The notes under the pieces: generated by a model
The model's database searches: none
Seen by the model: only the letters and a program-made list of their open reading frames with translations
What the model was told of the DNA's origin: nothing
NCBI GenBank assembly: GCA_046329535.1
Contig: JAXLUN010000003.1
Coordinates: 248,001 to 312,000 of the forward strand
Source: Bog-950 sp046329535
Lineage (GTDB): Bacteria; Bacteroidota; Bacteroidia; Chitinophagales; LD1
DNA: 64,000 bases
Direction of reading: 5' to 3'
Shown here: in pieces, positions 25,958-34,989 of the stretch
Layout: every line of letters starts with the position of its first letter
How positions within the stretch are numbered: position 1 is the first letter of the stretch
Translations under genes and position numbers: made by a program

Positions 25958-26776
25958 ATGAAACAGAAACTCGCCAAATACTTTTCACTCGCCCTCATTA
26001 TTTTAGTTCCCATTTTCGGAGTGGTGTTTTCCAGTTGGTATATACCGCAGTTATTTAATCCGAAATTGAAAATGCCCTTTACTGAATATATGAGTAAATG
26101 GTTCTCGGGCGAAATGAATTATACCGCCCGTAAAAACAGACCTCATGCCCCATATAAAATGTTTGCCGAAGGAGTGACCGAAGTAACCAACCTGAAAGGC
26201 GAAAAGGTGATGGATTCTGTTTACCATGTTATACCCAATGCAAAATTTGAAACCCAGAGCGGAGACTCGCTGGAACTGGATTCGCTGCGGGGCAACATTT
26301 ATGTAGCTGATTTCTTCTTTGCTTCCTGCCCCGGTATTTGTCCCAAAATGAGCAATAGTCTGGAACGGGTGCAGAAAGGGTTTATTAAGGATGATAACTT
26401 CAAAATTGTATCGTTTACGGTTGACCCCGAAAAAGACACCATCAATGTACTACGCAGATATGCTGATGACCACGATGCCATACCCGGTAAATGGTATTTT
26501 TTGCGAAACAACAAGCAAACTATTTTCAAGCTGGCGAGTGAAGGGTTTCGAATAACAGCACGCGATGATGATGGCGGAGGGCCGGAGGCATTTATACACA
26601 GCGAAAAATTGGTACTGGTAGACCCTCAGGGAAATATACGAGGCTATTACAGCGGGGTAGACAGCAACCGGGTAAATCAATTGATGGGAGATATTGTATT
26701 ACTGCTACGCGAAAGTGAAAACAGCTTCAGCTTTTCTAAACAAAAAGAGACCACCAAAAAACTATTTGACAAATGA
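25958..26776 (+). CDS. SCO1/SenC-family copper chaperone for cytochrome oxidase
   Basis: 272 residues from ATG 25958, which places one transmembrane helix at residues 9-28; the longer open frame runs into the repeat spacer. The thioredoxin-like domain has the copper-binding CPGIC at 124-128 and the distal ligand His214 in FIHSEKL, both needed for delivery to the CuA site. FTVDPEKDT is also conserved. It is membrane-anchored with its domain in the periplasm. The stop overlaps the DUF420 start (ATGA, 26773-26776), forming an oxidase-assembly operon. Confidence 0.93.
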   Translation: MKQKLAKYFSLALIILVPIFGVVFSSWYIPQLFNPKLKMPFTEYMSKWFSGEMNYTARKNRPHAPYKMFAEGVTEVTNLKGEKVMDSVYHVIPNAKFETQSGDSLELDSLRGNIYVADFFFASCPGICPKMSNSLERVQKGFIKDDNFKIVSFTVDPEKDTINVLRRYADDHDAIPGKWYFLRNNKQTIFKLASEGFRITARDDDGGGPEAFIHSEKLVLVDPQGNIRGYYSGVDSNRVNQLMGDIVLLLRESENSFSFSKQKETTKKLFDK

Positions 26777-27315
26777 TAAAGGCATCTATTCAAAAAAATG
26801 ACAAACTTGCTTACGGTATTATTACCACTCTTTCTGTTGTGGTGTTTTTGGTAGTGGCCACACTACCCAAAATACATCTGAATATTCAGCTCCCTTTTAA
26901 TCCGCATATTTTCGCCACTGTTAATGCGATAATCAACTCTACTGTATCACTCCTTCTGGTAGCAGCCATAATCATGGTAAAGCAAAAGAAATACGAGGTT
27001 CACCGCCTGTTAATGTTATCGGCAATTGTTTTGTCATCCTTGTTTTTGATATCTTACATAGCTCATCATCTTTTTGCCGGTGAAACCAAGTTTGGAGGTG
27101 AGGGAGTATTAAGAAGTTTCTATTTTTTTATCCTTATTACCCATATCATTCTGGCAGCCATAATACTGCCGTTTATATTATTTACAGCTTATCGAAGCTT
27201 AACTGCAGAGTTTGGTAAGCATAAAAAATGGGCCAGATACACCTTCCCTTTGTGGTTATACGTTTCCCTTACAGGAGTTTTAGTTTACCTGTTAATTTCA
27301 CCATACTATTCATAA
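26773..27315 (+). CDS. DUF420 membrane protein (CtaM-like, cytochrome oxidase assembly)
   Basis: 180 residues with five transmembrane helices. Family histidines are visible in INSTVS...VHRLLMLS, YIAHHLFAG and LITHIILA. The B. subtilis relative (YozB/CtaM) is needed for caa3 oxidase. Overlap with the SCO gene supports the same role here. No oxidase subunit gene is inside the window. Confidence 0.88.
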   Translation: MIKASIQKNDKLAYGIITTLSVVVFLVVATLPKIHLNIQLPFNPHIFATVNAIINSTVSLLLVAAIIMVKQKKYEVHRLLMLSAIVLSSLFLISYIAHHLFAGETKFGGEGVLRSFYFFILITHIILAAIILPFILFTAYRSLTAEFGKHKKWARYTFPLWLYVSLTGVLVYLLISPYYS

Positions 27316-27334
27316 CCCTTCATACATTTATGCC

Positions 27335-27580
27335 ATGAGCCGTTTTATCAAGTACATTCCTTTCTTTCTCATAGCAGTTATTATTCTGCTTTCCATATTC
27401 TCTGCACAGGCGCAGTGCTCTATGTGTCAGGCTACAGCCGAAAGTTCACGCGATGCGGGGTCAACTAATTCAGATGGTATCAACAAAGGTGTGATGTATC
27501 TTTTTTTTACCCCCTATCTGATTATAGGAACCATCGGTTATTTCTGGTGGAGGTCTAAAAAGAGAGCAGAAAAGCAATAG
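27335..27580 (+). CDS. Small membrane protein with CSMC motif
   Basis: 81 residues: an N-terminal signal or helix (residues 8-26), then AQCSMCQATAE with a CxxC pair just outside the membrane, then a second helix (YLFFTPYLIIGTIGYFWW) and a basic tail. It lies 19 bp after the DUF420 gene. The CxxC pair beside two oxidase-assembly genes suggests metal binding or thiol exchange during copper insertion (inference). I do not recognise a named family. Confidence 0.75.
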   Translation: MSRFIKYIPFFLIAVIILLSIFSAQAQCSMCQATAESSRDAGSTNSDGINKGVMYLFFTPYLIIGTIGYFWWRSKKRAEKQ

Positions 27581-27595
27581 TCACAAATCTCCGGC

Positions 27596-28072
27596 ATGAA
27601 ATTCAAAGCACCGCTCGATAATTTAGTTCTGATTATTTCCGCAGCATGCTTTCTGCTTTTTATAGCTATCAGTTATTTTGTTTTTACCAATGAGCAGCTA
27701 ACGCTTGTTGCCGTGATTGCTATTACTTCATCATTGTGGCTCACTTTCATTTTTTGTTATTTATACCACCCAACGGCCTATTCAGTAAGCAGAGATGTTA
27801 TCACCATTCACAGGCCATTATCATCTGTAATTATTTCCAGATCCGATATCCTTGAAATTCGCATACCTACCCAAGCTGAAATGCGCTGGAGTATTCGTAC
27901 TTTCGGTGTTGGTGGCTTGTTTGGCTACTTTGGAAAATTCACCAATACACAATTGGGCAACATGACATGGTATGCAACTCAACGCAGCAATTATGTGTTG
28001 CTAATAACAAATACGAATCGAATTATACTAACCCCGGATAATCCGAAAAATTTTCTTGCTGCGCTTTTGTAG
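27596..28072 (+). CDS. Membrane-anchored bacterial PH-domain protein
   Basis: 158 residues. Two transmembrane helices (about 10-30 and 38-58) are followed by a beta-rich domain beginning AYSVSRDVITIHRPL and ending ILTPDNPKNFLAALL, the pattern of bacterial PH (bPH) domains. The conserved close TPDNPxxFL is clear. Function unknown. It follows the CSMC protein by 15 bp. Confidence 0.75.
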   Translation: MKFKAPLDNLVLIISAACFLLFIAISYFVFTNEQLTLVAVIAITSSLWLTFIFCYLYHPTAYSVSRDVITIHRPLSSVIISRSDILEIRIPTQAEMRWSIRTFGVGGLFGYFGKFTNTQLGNMTWYATQRSNYVLLITNTNRIILTPDNPKNFLAALL

Positions 28073-28146
28073 TCACAATATCCACACTCTGTACAACGAG
28101 CTTAGTGCCTTAATTTTATATTCGCGTATTACACTTTTTTTATTTT

Positions 28147-30552
28147 ATGAGTAAGCACGCGAATACCAAAATGAATTTCGAAGATTTTAAAAATGAGGTA
28201 CTGAATGATTTTCGGATTGCCTGCATCAGCCGTGAAACCAGTCTGATGGGTCGGAAGGAAGTGCTTACAGGAAAAGCCAAGTTTGGTATTTTTGGTGACG
28301 GGAAAGAACTGGCTCAGATAGCTTTGGCCAAGGCGTTTGAACCAGGCGATTGGCGAAGTGGTTATTACCGCGATCAAACCTGGATGATGGCCTTGGGAGA
28401 AATAACTGTGGAGCAGTTTTTTGCTCAACTATACGCCAATCCTGACCATAAAGAAGAACCCATGAGCAGTGGCCGGCAAATGAACGGTCATTACGCCACC
28501 AGAATACAGGATGATAATGGCAATTGGCTTGACCAAACTGCCAGACACAACTCCTCTGCCGATGGCTCTCCAACAGCCGGTCAAATGCCTCGCTCTTTAG
28601 GTCTTGCGCTGGCATCTAAACTATATCGCAAGAATCACGAACTGGAAAACTTCACTATGTTCAGTAATAGAGGAAATGAGGTATCTTTTGTTTCTATTGG
28701 CGATGCATCAACCAGCGAAGGTTTGTTCTGGGAAACTCTTAATGCAGCTGGAGTACAACAGGTTCCATTGGCTGTTTCGGTATGGGATGACGGTTATGGC
28801 ATTTCTGTTCCTAAAAAATATCAAACAACAAAAGAAAGTATCAGTGAAATTACCAAAGGTTTTCAGACCGATGAGTTGGGACGAGGTTTTGATATTTATG
28901 TATGTGAGGGTTGGAATTACCCCAAACTGGTAGAGACCTATAAGCAAGGCATTGAAAAAGTTCGGAAGACACATATACCTGCTTTGTTTCATATCATACA
29001 AGTAACTCAACCACAGGGGCATTCCACCTCAGGCTCTCATGAGCGCTATAAAAGTGCAGAGCGCATGCAGTGGGAAAAAGATTTCGATTGCATAAAAAAA
29101 ATGAGTGAGTGGATTGTACAAAGTAAAATTGCCACGATTGATGAACTGACAGATATTCAAAATGAAGCACGCGCTCAGGTTTTAGAAAGCAAATCACTAG
29201 CCTGGAAAACTTTCAGCCAACCTTTAAAGAGCGAGATAAGTGAAGCTATTGAATTGCTTACTAGGCTAGGTGAAGAATTCGGAGATTCGGAGTTTACCGA
29301 TTCTGTAATCCATCAAATTCAAACTGCCATCGATCCGGTTCGCAAAGACATTATCAAAGCGAGCAAGAAAGTTCTTCGGCATTTTAGAGGAGAATACTTT
29401 ATAACTCTGAATGAGCTCAGAGATTGGCTAAAGGATTTTCAGCAAAAGTATCAGCACACCTATAGTTCGCACCTGCATAGTGAAAGTAGTTTGAACGCTT
29501 TGAAGGTAGATGTAGTACCTGCAGAATATTCTCAAGATTCTAAAACCCTTAATGGTTTCGAAATTCTCAATCATGCCTTTGATGGCATTTTCAAAAAATA
29601 TCCCAATGTGGTAGCCTTTGGTGAAGACGTAGGTAAAATTGGGGATGTGAACCAGGGCTTCAATGGCATACAAGACAAGTTTGGTGATAACAGAATATTT
29701 GACACAGGGATACGGGAAGCTACCATTATGGGCCAGGGTATTGGGCTCGCATTAAGAGGATTCCGCCCAATTGCAGAGATTCAATATCTGGACTATCTGT
29801 ATTATGGACTGCAACCACTTGCCGATGATTTAAGTTGTTTGCAGTATCGCACTCGAGGCATTCAAAAAGCCCCTCTCATTGTCCGTACTCGCGGACATAG
29901 GCTGGAAGGAATATGGCATACAGGTTCTCCCATGGGAATGATTATAAACTCCTTACGAGGTATGTATGTTTGTGTTCCCCGTAACATGGTACAGGCGGCC
30001 GGCATGTATAATACACTCTTGCAGAGTGATGAACCGGCATTAGTAATAGAATGTTTGAACGGTTACCGTTTAAAAGAAATGCTACCCGATAATTTGACCA
30101 ATTTTACAGTACCGCTCGGTATCCCTGAAGTATTAAAACAGGGTGATGATGTTACCTTAGTAACCTATGGAAGTTGTGTACGGATCGCGGAAGAAGCGAT
30201 AGAACAACTTGAAGAGGTAGGTATTTCCGTTGAACTTATTGACGTACAAACATTACTACCGTTCGATCTACATCACCGCATTATTGAATCTGTAAAGAAA
30301 ACTAACCGCATTGTGTTTCTAGATGAAGATGTACCAGGCGGTGCTTCGGCCTTTATGTTTCAGAAAGTGTTTGAAGAACAGCAGGCCTTTCGCTGGCTAG
30401 ATAGCGAGCCTCGAACAATCACGGCTAAAGCGCATCGTGCTGCATACGGCACAGATGGTGATTATTTTAGCAAACCCAATGCAGAAGATGTATTTGAGGT
30501 GATTTATGACGTGATGAGCGAAGTTGATACGGAAAGTTATCCTACACTTTAA
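28147..30552 (+). CDS. 2-oxoacid dehydrogenase E1, fused alpha and beta subunits (branched-chain type)
   Basis: 801 residues: an E1-alpha-like domain (about 1-440) joined to an E1-beta-like domain (about 470-801). The alpha part has the thiamine diphosphate motif beginning GDASTSEG and ending near WDDGYGISV, plus the ARHNSSADGS loop. The beta part has FGEDVGKIGDVNQGF, RTRGHRLEGIWHTGSPM and DVPGGASAF. It decarboxylates branched-chain 2-oxoacids, feeding E2/E3 for branched fatty acids and catabolism. Such fusions are common in Bacteroidota. E2 and E3 genes are not adjacent. A second Met at residue 9 is an alternative start. Confidence 0.92.
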   Translation: MSKHANTKMNFEDFKNEVLNDFRIACISRETSLMGRKEVLTGKAKFGIFGDGKELAQIALAKAFEPGDWRSGYYRDQTWMMALGEITVEQFFAQLYANPDHKEEPMSSGRQMNGHYATRIQDDNGNWLDQTARHNSSADGSPTAGQMPRSLGLALASKLYRKNHELENFTMFSNRGNEVSFVSIGDASTSEGLFWETLNAAGVQQVPLAVSVWDDGYGISVPKKYQTTKESISEITKGFQTDELGRGFDIYVCEGWNYPKLVETYKQGIEKVRKTHIPALFHIIQVTQPQGHSTSGSHERYKSAERMQWEKDFDCIKKMSEWIVQSKIATIDELTDIQNEARAQVLESKSLAWKTFSQPLKSEISEAIELLTRLGEEFGDSEFTDSVIHQIQTAIDPVRKDIIKASKKVLRHFRGEYFITLNELRDWLKDFQQKYQHTYSSHLHSESSLNALKVDVVPAEYSQDSKTLNGFEILNHAFDGIFKKYPNVVAFGEDVGKIGDVNQGFNGIQDKFGDNRIFDTGIREATIMGQGIGLALRGFRPIAEIQYLDYLYYGLQPLADDLSCLQYRTRGIQKAPLIVRTRGHRLEGIWHTGSPMGMIINSLRGMYVCVPRNMVQAAGMYNTLLQSDEPALVIECLNGYRLKEMLPDNLTNFTVPLGIPEVLKQGDDVTLVTYGSCVRIAEEAIEQLEEVGISVELIDVQTLLPFDLHHRIIESVKKTNRIVFLDEDVPGGASAFMFQKVFEEQQAFRWLDSEPRTITAKAHRAAYGTDGDYFSKPNAEDVFEVIYDVMSEVDTESYPTL

Positions 30553-30586
30553 TGATGTCGAGTCGTTATGAAGCAGGTCAGTTTCT

Positions 30587-30829
30587 TTAAGAAATACTAT
30601 TTCTAACTCGTTGGGAGTAGTTGCGAAGGGCAGTCCTGAGGTCAACACTATTGTTTTTCATATCATATAGTATATCTATAGCTGCTAAAATATGAGTTAG
30701 CTGTTCGCCTTCATCTTTACCATGAACGTCAATATCCGGTTTAGCCTCATTCATAATGGCATCTTCAGCCTTTTTAAGTTCCTCCGTGGTGTAAGTTTCA
30801 CTCAGTCTTTTTATTTCGGGTAACTGCAT
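30587..30829 (-). CDS. Small conserved protein downstream of thioredoxin (DUF6952-like)
   Basis: 80 residues, mostly helical and acidic. The conserved-looking core DVHGKDEGEQLTHILAAIDI and the end RNYSQRVRNSIS resemble, from memory, the family DUF6952 found after thioredoxin genes in Bacteroidota. It starts 14 bp after the thioredoxin stop, so the two share a transcript. Function unknown. Confidence 0.7.
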   Translation of the reverse strand: MQLPEIKRLSETYTTEELKKAEDAIMNEAKPDIDVHGKDEGEQLTHILAAIDILYDMKNNSVDLRTALRNYSQRVRNSIS

Positions 30830-30843
30830 AGATATCTGTTTAA

Positions 30844-31158
30844 CTAGAGTATTTCTTCAATCACGGCAATAACGTATTCTTCTTTCGAACTAGCAGAACC
30901 TTTAACAAGCACCCCATTCTTAAATGAGGCTATGAATGGTAAATTATCTACCCCACCTGCTTGCCGCGCTTCAGGATTTTCCTCGGCATTCACCTCCAGA
31001 AATTCTACGCCAACATACTTTTCGTCATTTGAAAGTCTTCTAAACTTAGGGGCAAATAGTTTGCATGAACCGCACCAGTCGGCATAGTATTTAACAATTA
31101 CTCTAGAGTTTTCAGACAACTTTTGTTTAAAGTTTGCATCCGTTGCTACATTTACCAT
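30844..31158 (-). CDS. Thioredoxin-family protein
   Basis: 104 residues, the size of a bare thioredoxin domain. The active site is WCGSC at 28-32 (classical thioredoxin has WCGPC), and the cis-proline is in DNLPFIASF. There is no signal peptide, so it is cytoplasmic. It probably reduces disulfides in or near the partner encoded just downstream. A perfect -7 element TATATTTG lies at 31176-31183, but no matching upstream box was seen. Confidence 0.92.
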   Translation of the reverse strand: MVNVATDANFKQKLSENSRVIVKYYADWCGSCKLFAPKFRRLSNDEKYVGVEFLEVNAEENPEARQAGGVDNLPFIASFKNGVLVKGSASSKEEYVIAVIEEIL

Positions 31159-31191
31159 AATATGGATATTTCAATCAAATATAAATCTAAG

Positions 31192-31241
31192 CTCTAAACA
31201 AAAAACCCATCACAAGGTTGCGATGGGTTTTTTGTTTAGAG
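31192..31241 (-). terminator. Terminator of the alpha ribosomal operon
   Basis: Two 20-nt arms (31192-31211 and 31222-31241) pair perfectly around a 10-nt loop, with GGGTTTTTTG on each 3' side. It ends transcription after rplQ and overlaps the promoter zone of the thioredoxin gene. Confidence 0.92.
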
Positions 31242-31250
31242 TAAAAAAAA

Positions 31251-31751
31251 TTACTCTTCAGTTGTATCTTCTTTAGCATCTGTGGCTTTCTTAGCACTCT
31301 TTTTAGGAGCCGCTTTTTTAGTTCCACCAGCTCTTCTGGTCTTTTTCTTAGGCTCGGCTGTTTTACCTGCATTTTTATTTTGAGTATAGACCTCATTAAA
31401 ATCCACTAACTCAATCATCGCCATTTCAGCTGCATCACCAGGACGGAAACCAGTCTTGATAATACGGGTATATCCACCCGGACGATCACCAACTTTCCCT
31501 CCCACAACATTGAATAGCTCATTAATACTTTCTTTGTCGCGAAGTAAACTAAACACATGTCGTCTGTTATGAGTTGTGTTATCCTTGCTTCTGTTGATGA
31601 TTGGCTCTACATAGCCTCTAAGCGCTTTTGCCTTGGCTACAGTAGTGAAAATTCTCTTATAACGAATAAGCGATATGGCAAGGTTCATCATCAACGCGTG
31701 ACGGTGAGCGGTCTTTCTTCCTAAATTATTTACTTTATCTCCGTGTCTCAT
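31251..31751 (-). CDS. rplQ: 50S ribosomal protein L17
   Basis: 166 residues. The core of about 118 residues (MRHGDKVNNLGRKTAHR, RRHVFSLL, GGYTRIIK) is standard L17. A basic Lys/Ala-rich tail of about 48 residues follows, longer than in E. coli (127 residues) but usual for Bacteroidota. Last gene of the alpha operon, before a strong terminator. Confidence 0.97.
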   Translation of the reverse strand: MRHGDKVNNLGRKTAHRHALMMNLAISLIRYKRIFTTVAKAKALRGYVEPIINRSKDNTTHNRRHVFSLLRDKESINELFNVVGGKVGDRPGGYTRIIKTGFRPGDAAEMAMIELVDFNEVYTQNKNAGKTAEPKKKTRRAGGTKKAAPKKSAKKATDAKEDTTEE

Positions 31752-31793
31752 GACTTTTTATTCTTTGTTCTAAAAAATGCTAATTAAATATTC

Positions 31794-32783
31794 TTACTCG
31801 TCTAATTTGTATTTACTCAATTCCATACCAAAACTTAATCCCTTTTCAATCAATAGAGCTTCAATTTCCACCAGAGATTTTTTACCGAAATTACGGAACT
31901 TCAGTAAGTCATTAGTGTTAAACTGAACTAATTCTTCTAGCGAATTAATCTTAGCCGCTTTTAGACAGTTGAAAGCACGCACCGAAAGATCCATATCTTC
32001 CAAAGGAGTTTTCAAAAGTTTACGCATATGCAATACATGTTCATCAACCATTTCTGTTTCAGTAGTAGCTGGACTATCGAAAGAAATATGTTCGTCAGTA
32101 ATCAACATTAGGTGCTGAATCAAAACACGTGAGGCTTCTTTAACAGCTTCTTCCGGGTGAATAGTACCGTCTGTAGTAACGTCCAAAACTAATTTTTCGA
32201 AGTCAACGCGTTGCTCAACACGATATGGTTCAACAGCGTATTTCACATTCTTAATAGGTGTATAAATAGCATCCACAGGAATAAAGCCAATAGCATGTTC
32301 TTTAGAATTTTCATCGGCAGGTACATAACCACGGCCTTTAGTGATAGTTAACTCAATTTCCAAATTTACGTTGCCGTCCATGTTGCAGATAACTAAATCA
32401 GGATTCATAACCTGATAAACATTGGTATGCTTTTCAATATGCTCAGCTTTAAACTGACTTTGATTCTTCAGAGCCAGATAAATCTTATCTCCCGAGGTAT
32501 CATCATCCATTACTTTCTTCAAGCGAACTTGTTTCAAGTTAAGAACCATTTCCGTTACATCTTCTAAAACACCTTTGATAGTGGAAAATTCATGATCAAC
32601 ACCTGAAATTTTTATTCCACTGATAGCAAAACCTTCTAAGGAAGAAAGAAGAACTCTGCGTAGGGCATTACCGATGGTTACACCAAAACCAGGTTCCAAA
32701 GGTTTGAATTCAAAGGTTCCCTCGAAATCGGTTGCTTTCTGAAGAGTAATCTTATCCGGCTTTTGAAAGGTTAACATTGACAT
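31794..32783 (-). CDS. rpoA: RNA polymerase alpha subunit
   Basis: 329 residues, full length. The N-terminal dimerisation/assembly domain includes FGVTIGNALRRVLLSSLEG. The C-terminal domain, which contacts DNA and activators, has LSVRAFNCLKAAKI and LLKFRNFGKKSLVEI. It lies between rpsD and rplQ, as in most bacteria. Confidence 0.98.
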   Translation of the reverse strand: MSMLTFQKPDKITLQKATDFEGTFEFKPLEPGFGVTIGNALRRVLLSSLEGFAISGIKISGVDHEFSTIKGVLEDVTEMVLNLKQVRLKKVMDDDTSGDKIYLALKNQSQFKAEHIEKHTNVYQVMNPDLVICNMDGNVNLEIELTITKGRGYVPADENSKEHAIGFIPVDAIYTPIKNVKYAVEPYRVEQRVDFEKLVLDVTTDGTIHPEEAVKEASRVLIQHLMLITDEHISFDSPATTETEMVDEHVLHMRKLLKTPLEDMDLSVRAFNCLKAAKINSLEELVQFNTNDLLKFRNFGKKSLVEIEALLIEKGLSFGMELSKYKLDE

Positions 32784-32850
32784 AGTGTTATTTTAGATTT
32801 ATTTTTATGAAAATTATCTGTCGAACAACCAAAGTGAAATCGACAAACTT

Positions 32851-33456
32851 TTATTTAGAATACAACTCTACAATTAACTGCTCATTAATATTCTCAGGGA
32901 TTTGGTCTCTCTCCGGAAAATCAACAAAAGTTCCTTCAACATTCTTTTCGTCAATCACCAACCAATTAAACTTTTTGCCTTTTCTTCCAATCGAGTCTTG
33001 AACCACTGAAAGGTTCTTAGAGCGTTCACGCAAACCAACTTTATCTCCGGCTTTAAGTGTAAACGAAGGAACATTTACAATATCACCGTTCACGGAAATA
33101 TGCTTATGAATCACTAATTGACGAGCTTGGGCACGTGAAGCTGCGAAGCCTAAACGGTAAAGGGTATTATCCAGTCTCGCTTCTAAAAGTTTTAATAAGT
33201 TTTCACCAGTTACACCTTTTTTCCGAGCAGCCTTCTCAAAAAGATTTCTAAACTGGCGCTCTAACAAACCATATGTATACTTTGCTTTTTGTTTCTCCTG
33301 CAACTGTATAGCGTACTCAGAAGGAGTTTTTCTCTTCTTACTTACTCCATGTTGTCCTGGGGGATAACTTCTTTTATCAAAGTATTTGTCTGGTCCAAAA
33401 ATAGCATCACCAAATTTTCTCGCAATCTTAGTGGTAGGTCCTGTATATCTTGCCAT
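32851..33456 (-). CDS. rpsD: 30S ribosomal protein S4
   Basis: 201 residues. The N-terminus MARYTGPTTKIARKFGD and the S4 RNA-binding domain (LEARLDNTLYRLGFAASRAQ) are clear. A primary 16S rRNA binder. In this operon S4 is a possible feedback regulator, as in E. coli, but no regulatory structure was identified. Confidence 0.98.
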   Translation of the reverse strand: MARYTGPTTKIARKFGDAIFGPDKYFDKRSYPPGQHGVSKKRKTPSEYAIQLQEKQKAKYTYGLLERQFRNLFEKAARKKGVTGENLLKLLEARLDNTLYRLGFAASRAQARQLVIHKHISVNGDIVNVPSFTLKAGDKVGLRERSKNLSVVQDSIGRKGKKFNWLVIDEKNVEGTFVDFPERDQIPENINEQLIVELYSK

Positions 33457-33503
33457 ATTTATTCTTCTTAATTCGTATTTCTAATTTCTACTTACCTATT
33501 TGA

Positions 33504-33917
33504 TTAAACTCTTCTCTTCTTTGGAGGACGACAACCATTGTGAGGAATTGGGGTAGTATCATTTATGATAGTTACCTCTATACCACTGGCGTATATAGTT
33601 CTGATTGCAGATTCACGACCCGCACCAGGTCCCTTCACAAACACTTCAACCTTTCTCAAACCTGCCTCATGTGCAACTTTCCCAGCTTCTGCGGAAGCTA
33701 ACTGAGCTGCATATGGAGTGTTCTTCTTAGAACCTCTGAACCCAACACGACCCGCTGAACTCCAACTGATGACCTGACCAGCTAGATTCGTGTAAGAAAT
33801 GATAATGTTATTGAAAGTAGCATTGATAAATACTTTCCCTTCAGAGTCAACTTTTACTACTCTTTTTTTTGCCTTTGCTTTAGCTACGGCTGAAGGTTGC
33901 TGTTGTTGTTTTGCCAT
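33504..33917 (-). CDS. rpsK: 30S ribosomal protein S11
   Basis: 137 residues. Conserved features: FINATFNNIIISYT, WSSAGRVGFRGSKKNTPYAA and the end PHNGCRPPKKRRV. The N-terminal Gln/Ala/Lys extension is short and lineage-specific. Part of the alpha operon. Confidence 0.98.
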   Translation of the reverse strand: MAKQQQQPSAVAKAKAKKRVVKVDSEGKVFINATFNNIIISYTNLAGQVISWSSAGRVGFRGSKKNTPYAAQLASAEAGKVAHEAGLRKVEVFVKGPGAGRESAIRTIYASGIEVTIINDTTPIPHNGCRPPKKRRV

Positions 33918-33952
33918 GGTATATTCTTAATCTTAAACTTTTTTATCTGTTA

Positions 33953-34330
33953 CTATTTAGTTACCATTTTCTTATTGGCAACTGTTTTACGCTTACCTTT
34001 TCTTGTTCTGGAGTTAGTCTTGGTTCTCTGGCCACGCAAAGGCAATCCTTTACGATGACGGACCCCACGGTAGCATCCAATATCCTGTAACCGCTTGATG
34101 TTTTGTTGCACTTCTCCGCGCAATTCACCTTCTACTTTGAGGGTGTCTGCCATATAACGCAGAATACCGTTTATCTGCTCATCATTCCAGTCCTTAACCT
34201 TAGTACTAAGGTCAATGTTGGCAGAAGAAAGAATTTTTGCTGCTGTGGTTCTTCCGATACCATATATGTATGTAAGGGCGATTACACCTCTTTTGTTTTT
34301 TGGAAGATCTATACCTGCTATACGTGCCAT
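33953..34330 (-). CDS. rpsM: 30S ribosomal protein S13
   Basis: 125 residues. MARIAGIDLPKNKRGVIALT, IYGIGRTTA and RHRKGLPLRGQRTKTNSRT are diagnostic. It sits in the 30S head and contacts the P-site tRNA. Confidence 0.98.
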   Translation of the reverse strand: MARIAGIDLPKNKRGVIALTYIYGIGRTTAAKILSSANIDLSTKVKDWNDEQINGILRYMADTLKVEGELRGEVQQNIKRLQDIGCYRGVRHRKGLPLRGQRTKTNSRTRKGKRKTVANKKMVTK

Positions 34331-34371
34331 GCTTTATTTAGAAGTTTTTTGATTGTTGGCTTAAATAATGA

Positions 34372-34488
34372 TTACCCCTGACGCTGTTTAAACTTTGGGT
34401 TCTTTTTATTGATAATAAAAATAACACCCTTGCGTCTTACAATTTTGCAATCCACGCTTCTTTTTTTAACTGATGCTCTTACTTTCAT
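34372..34488 (-). CDS. rpmJ: 50S ribosomal protein L36, zinc-free form
   Basis: 38 residues, MKVRASVKKRSVDCKIVRRK at the start and KNPKFKQRQG at the end. Only one of the usual C-C-C-H zinc-ribbon residues remains (Cys14); the others are replaced by Ser, Asn and Phe. This is the zinc-independent paralogue type. It lies between infA and rpsM, its normal place. Confidence 0.95.
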   Translation of the reverse strand: MKVRASVKKRSVDCKIVRRKGVIFIINKKNPKFKQRQG

Positions 34489-34519
34489 AACTAATGTTTG
34501 TCTTTATCCTGATCGTTAT

Positions 34520-34738
34520 TTATTTATATCTGAATGTTATTCTGCCTTTGTTCAAATCGTATGGACTCATTTCTAATTGAACCCTGTCACCGGGCAAAAT
34601 TTTAATGTAATTCATTCTCATTTTACCCGATATGTGAGCAATTAACTCGTGACCGTTCTCTAATTTCACTCTAAACATGGCATTGCTCAGCGCTTCAATT
34701 ATTGTTCCGTCTTGCTTTATCAGATCTTGTTTTGCCAT
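34520..34738 (-). CDS. infA: Translation initiation factor IF-1
   Basis: 72 residues, one OB-fold: MAKQDLIKQDGTIIEALSNA, FRVKLENGHELIAHISGKMR and PYDLNKGRITFRYK. First gene of the seven-gene operon, with its own promoter. The secY and map genes that usually precede infA are not here. Confidence 0.98.
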   Translation of the reverse strand: MAKQDLIKQDGTIIEALSNAMFRVKLENGHELIAHISGKMRMNYIKILPGDRVQLEMSPYDLNKGRITFRYK

Positions 34739-34776
34739 TCAATTTGGTCGAATTCTACACACTACTCCTTAAAAAG

Positions 34777-34813
34777 GGACTGCAAAAGTAAAAACTGTGG
34801 ACAGAGTTCCAAA
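34777..34813 (-). promoter_or_regulatory. Promoter of the infA-rplQ operon (TTTG-N19-TACTTTTG)
   Basis: Minus strand TTTG at 34810-34813, a 19-nt spacer and TACTTTTG at 34783-34790, a perfect TAnnTTTG. It continues as CAGTCC (to 34777). It lies 45 bp before infA in a 251-bp gap that otherwise holds only the rpsU terminator. Confidence 0.75.
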
Positions 34814-34936
34814 TATTTGGTCAAGAAATTTCTATATGTTTGGTTTGAGGGCATTTGCACCTATTTATGCCCTTGACAAGGGCCTACTTTACGAAGAATA
34901 TCAACTAAACAGAAGCCCGAAACCCTTCGAAAATTA

Positions 34937-34966
34937 AAAAAGCTCATTCCGAAAGCAGAATGAGCT
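34937..34966 (-). terminator. Terminator of rpsU
   Basis: AGCTCATTC (34941-34949) pairs with GAATGAGCT (34958-34966); on the minus strand the stem is followed by TTTTTTAATTTT. Confidence 0.88.
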
Positions 34967-34989
34967 CAATATATTGGGGGGGGAAGAAA

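Noticed and set aside
25481..26013. Three overlapping open frames across the 42-bp repeat
   Set aside because: A 42-bp period keeps any stop-free frame open; the translated repeats are arbitrary and differ between frames, with no signal of translation.
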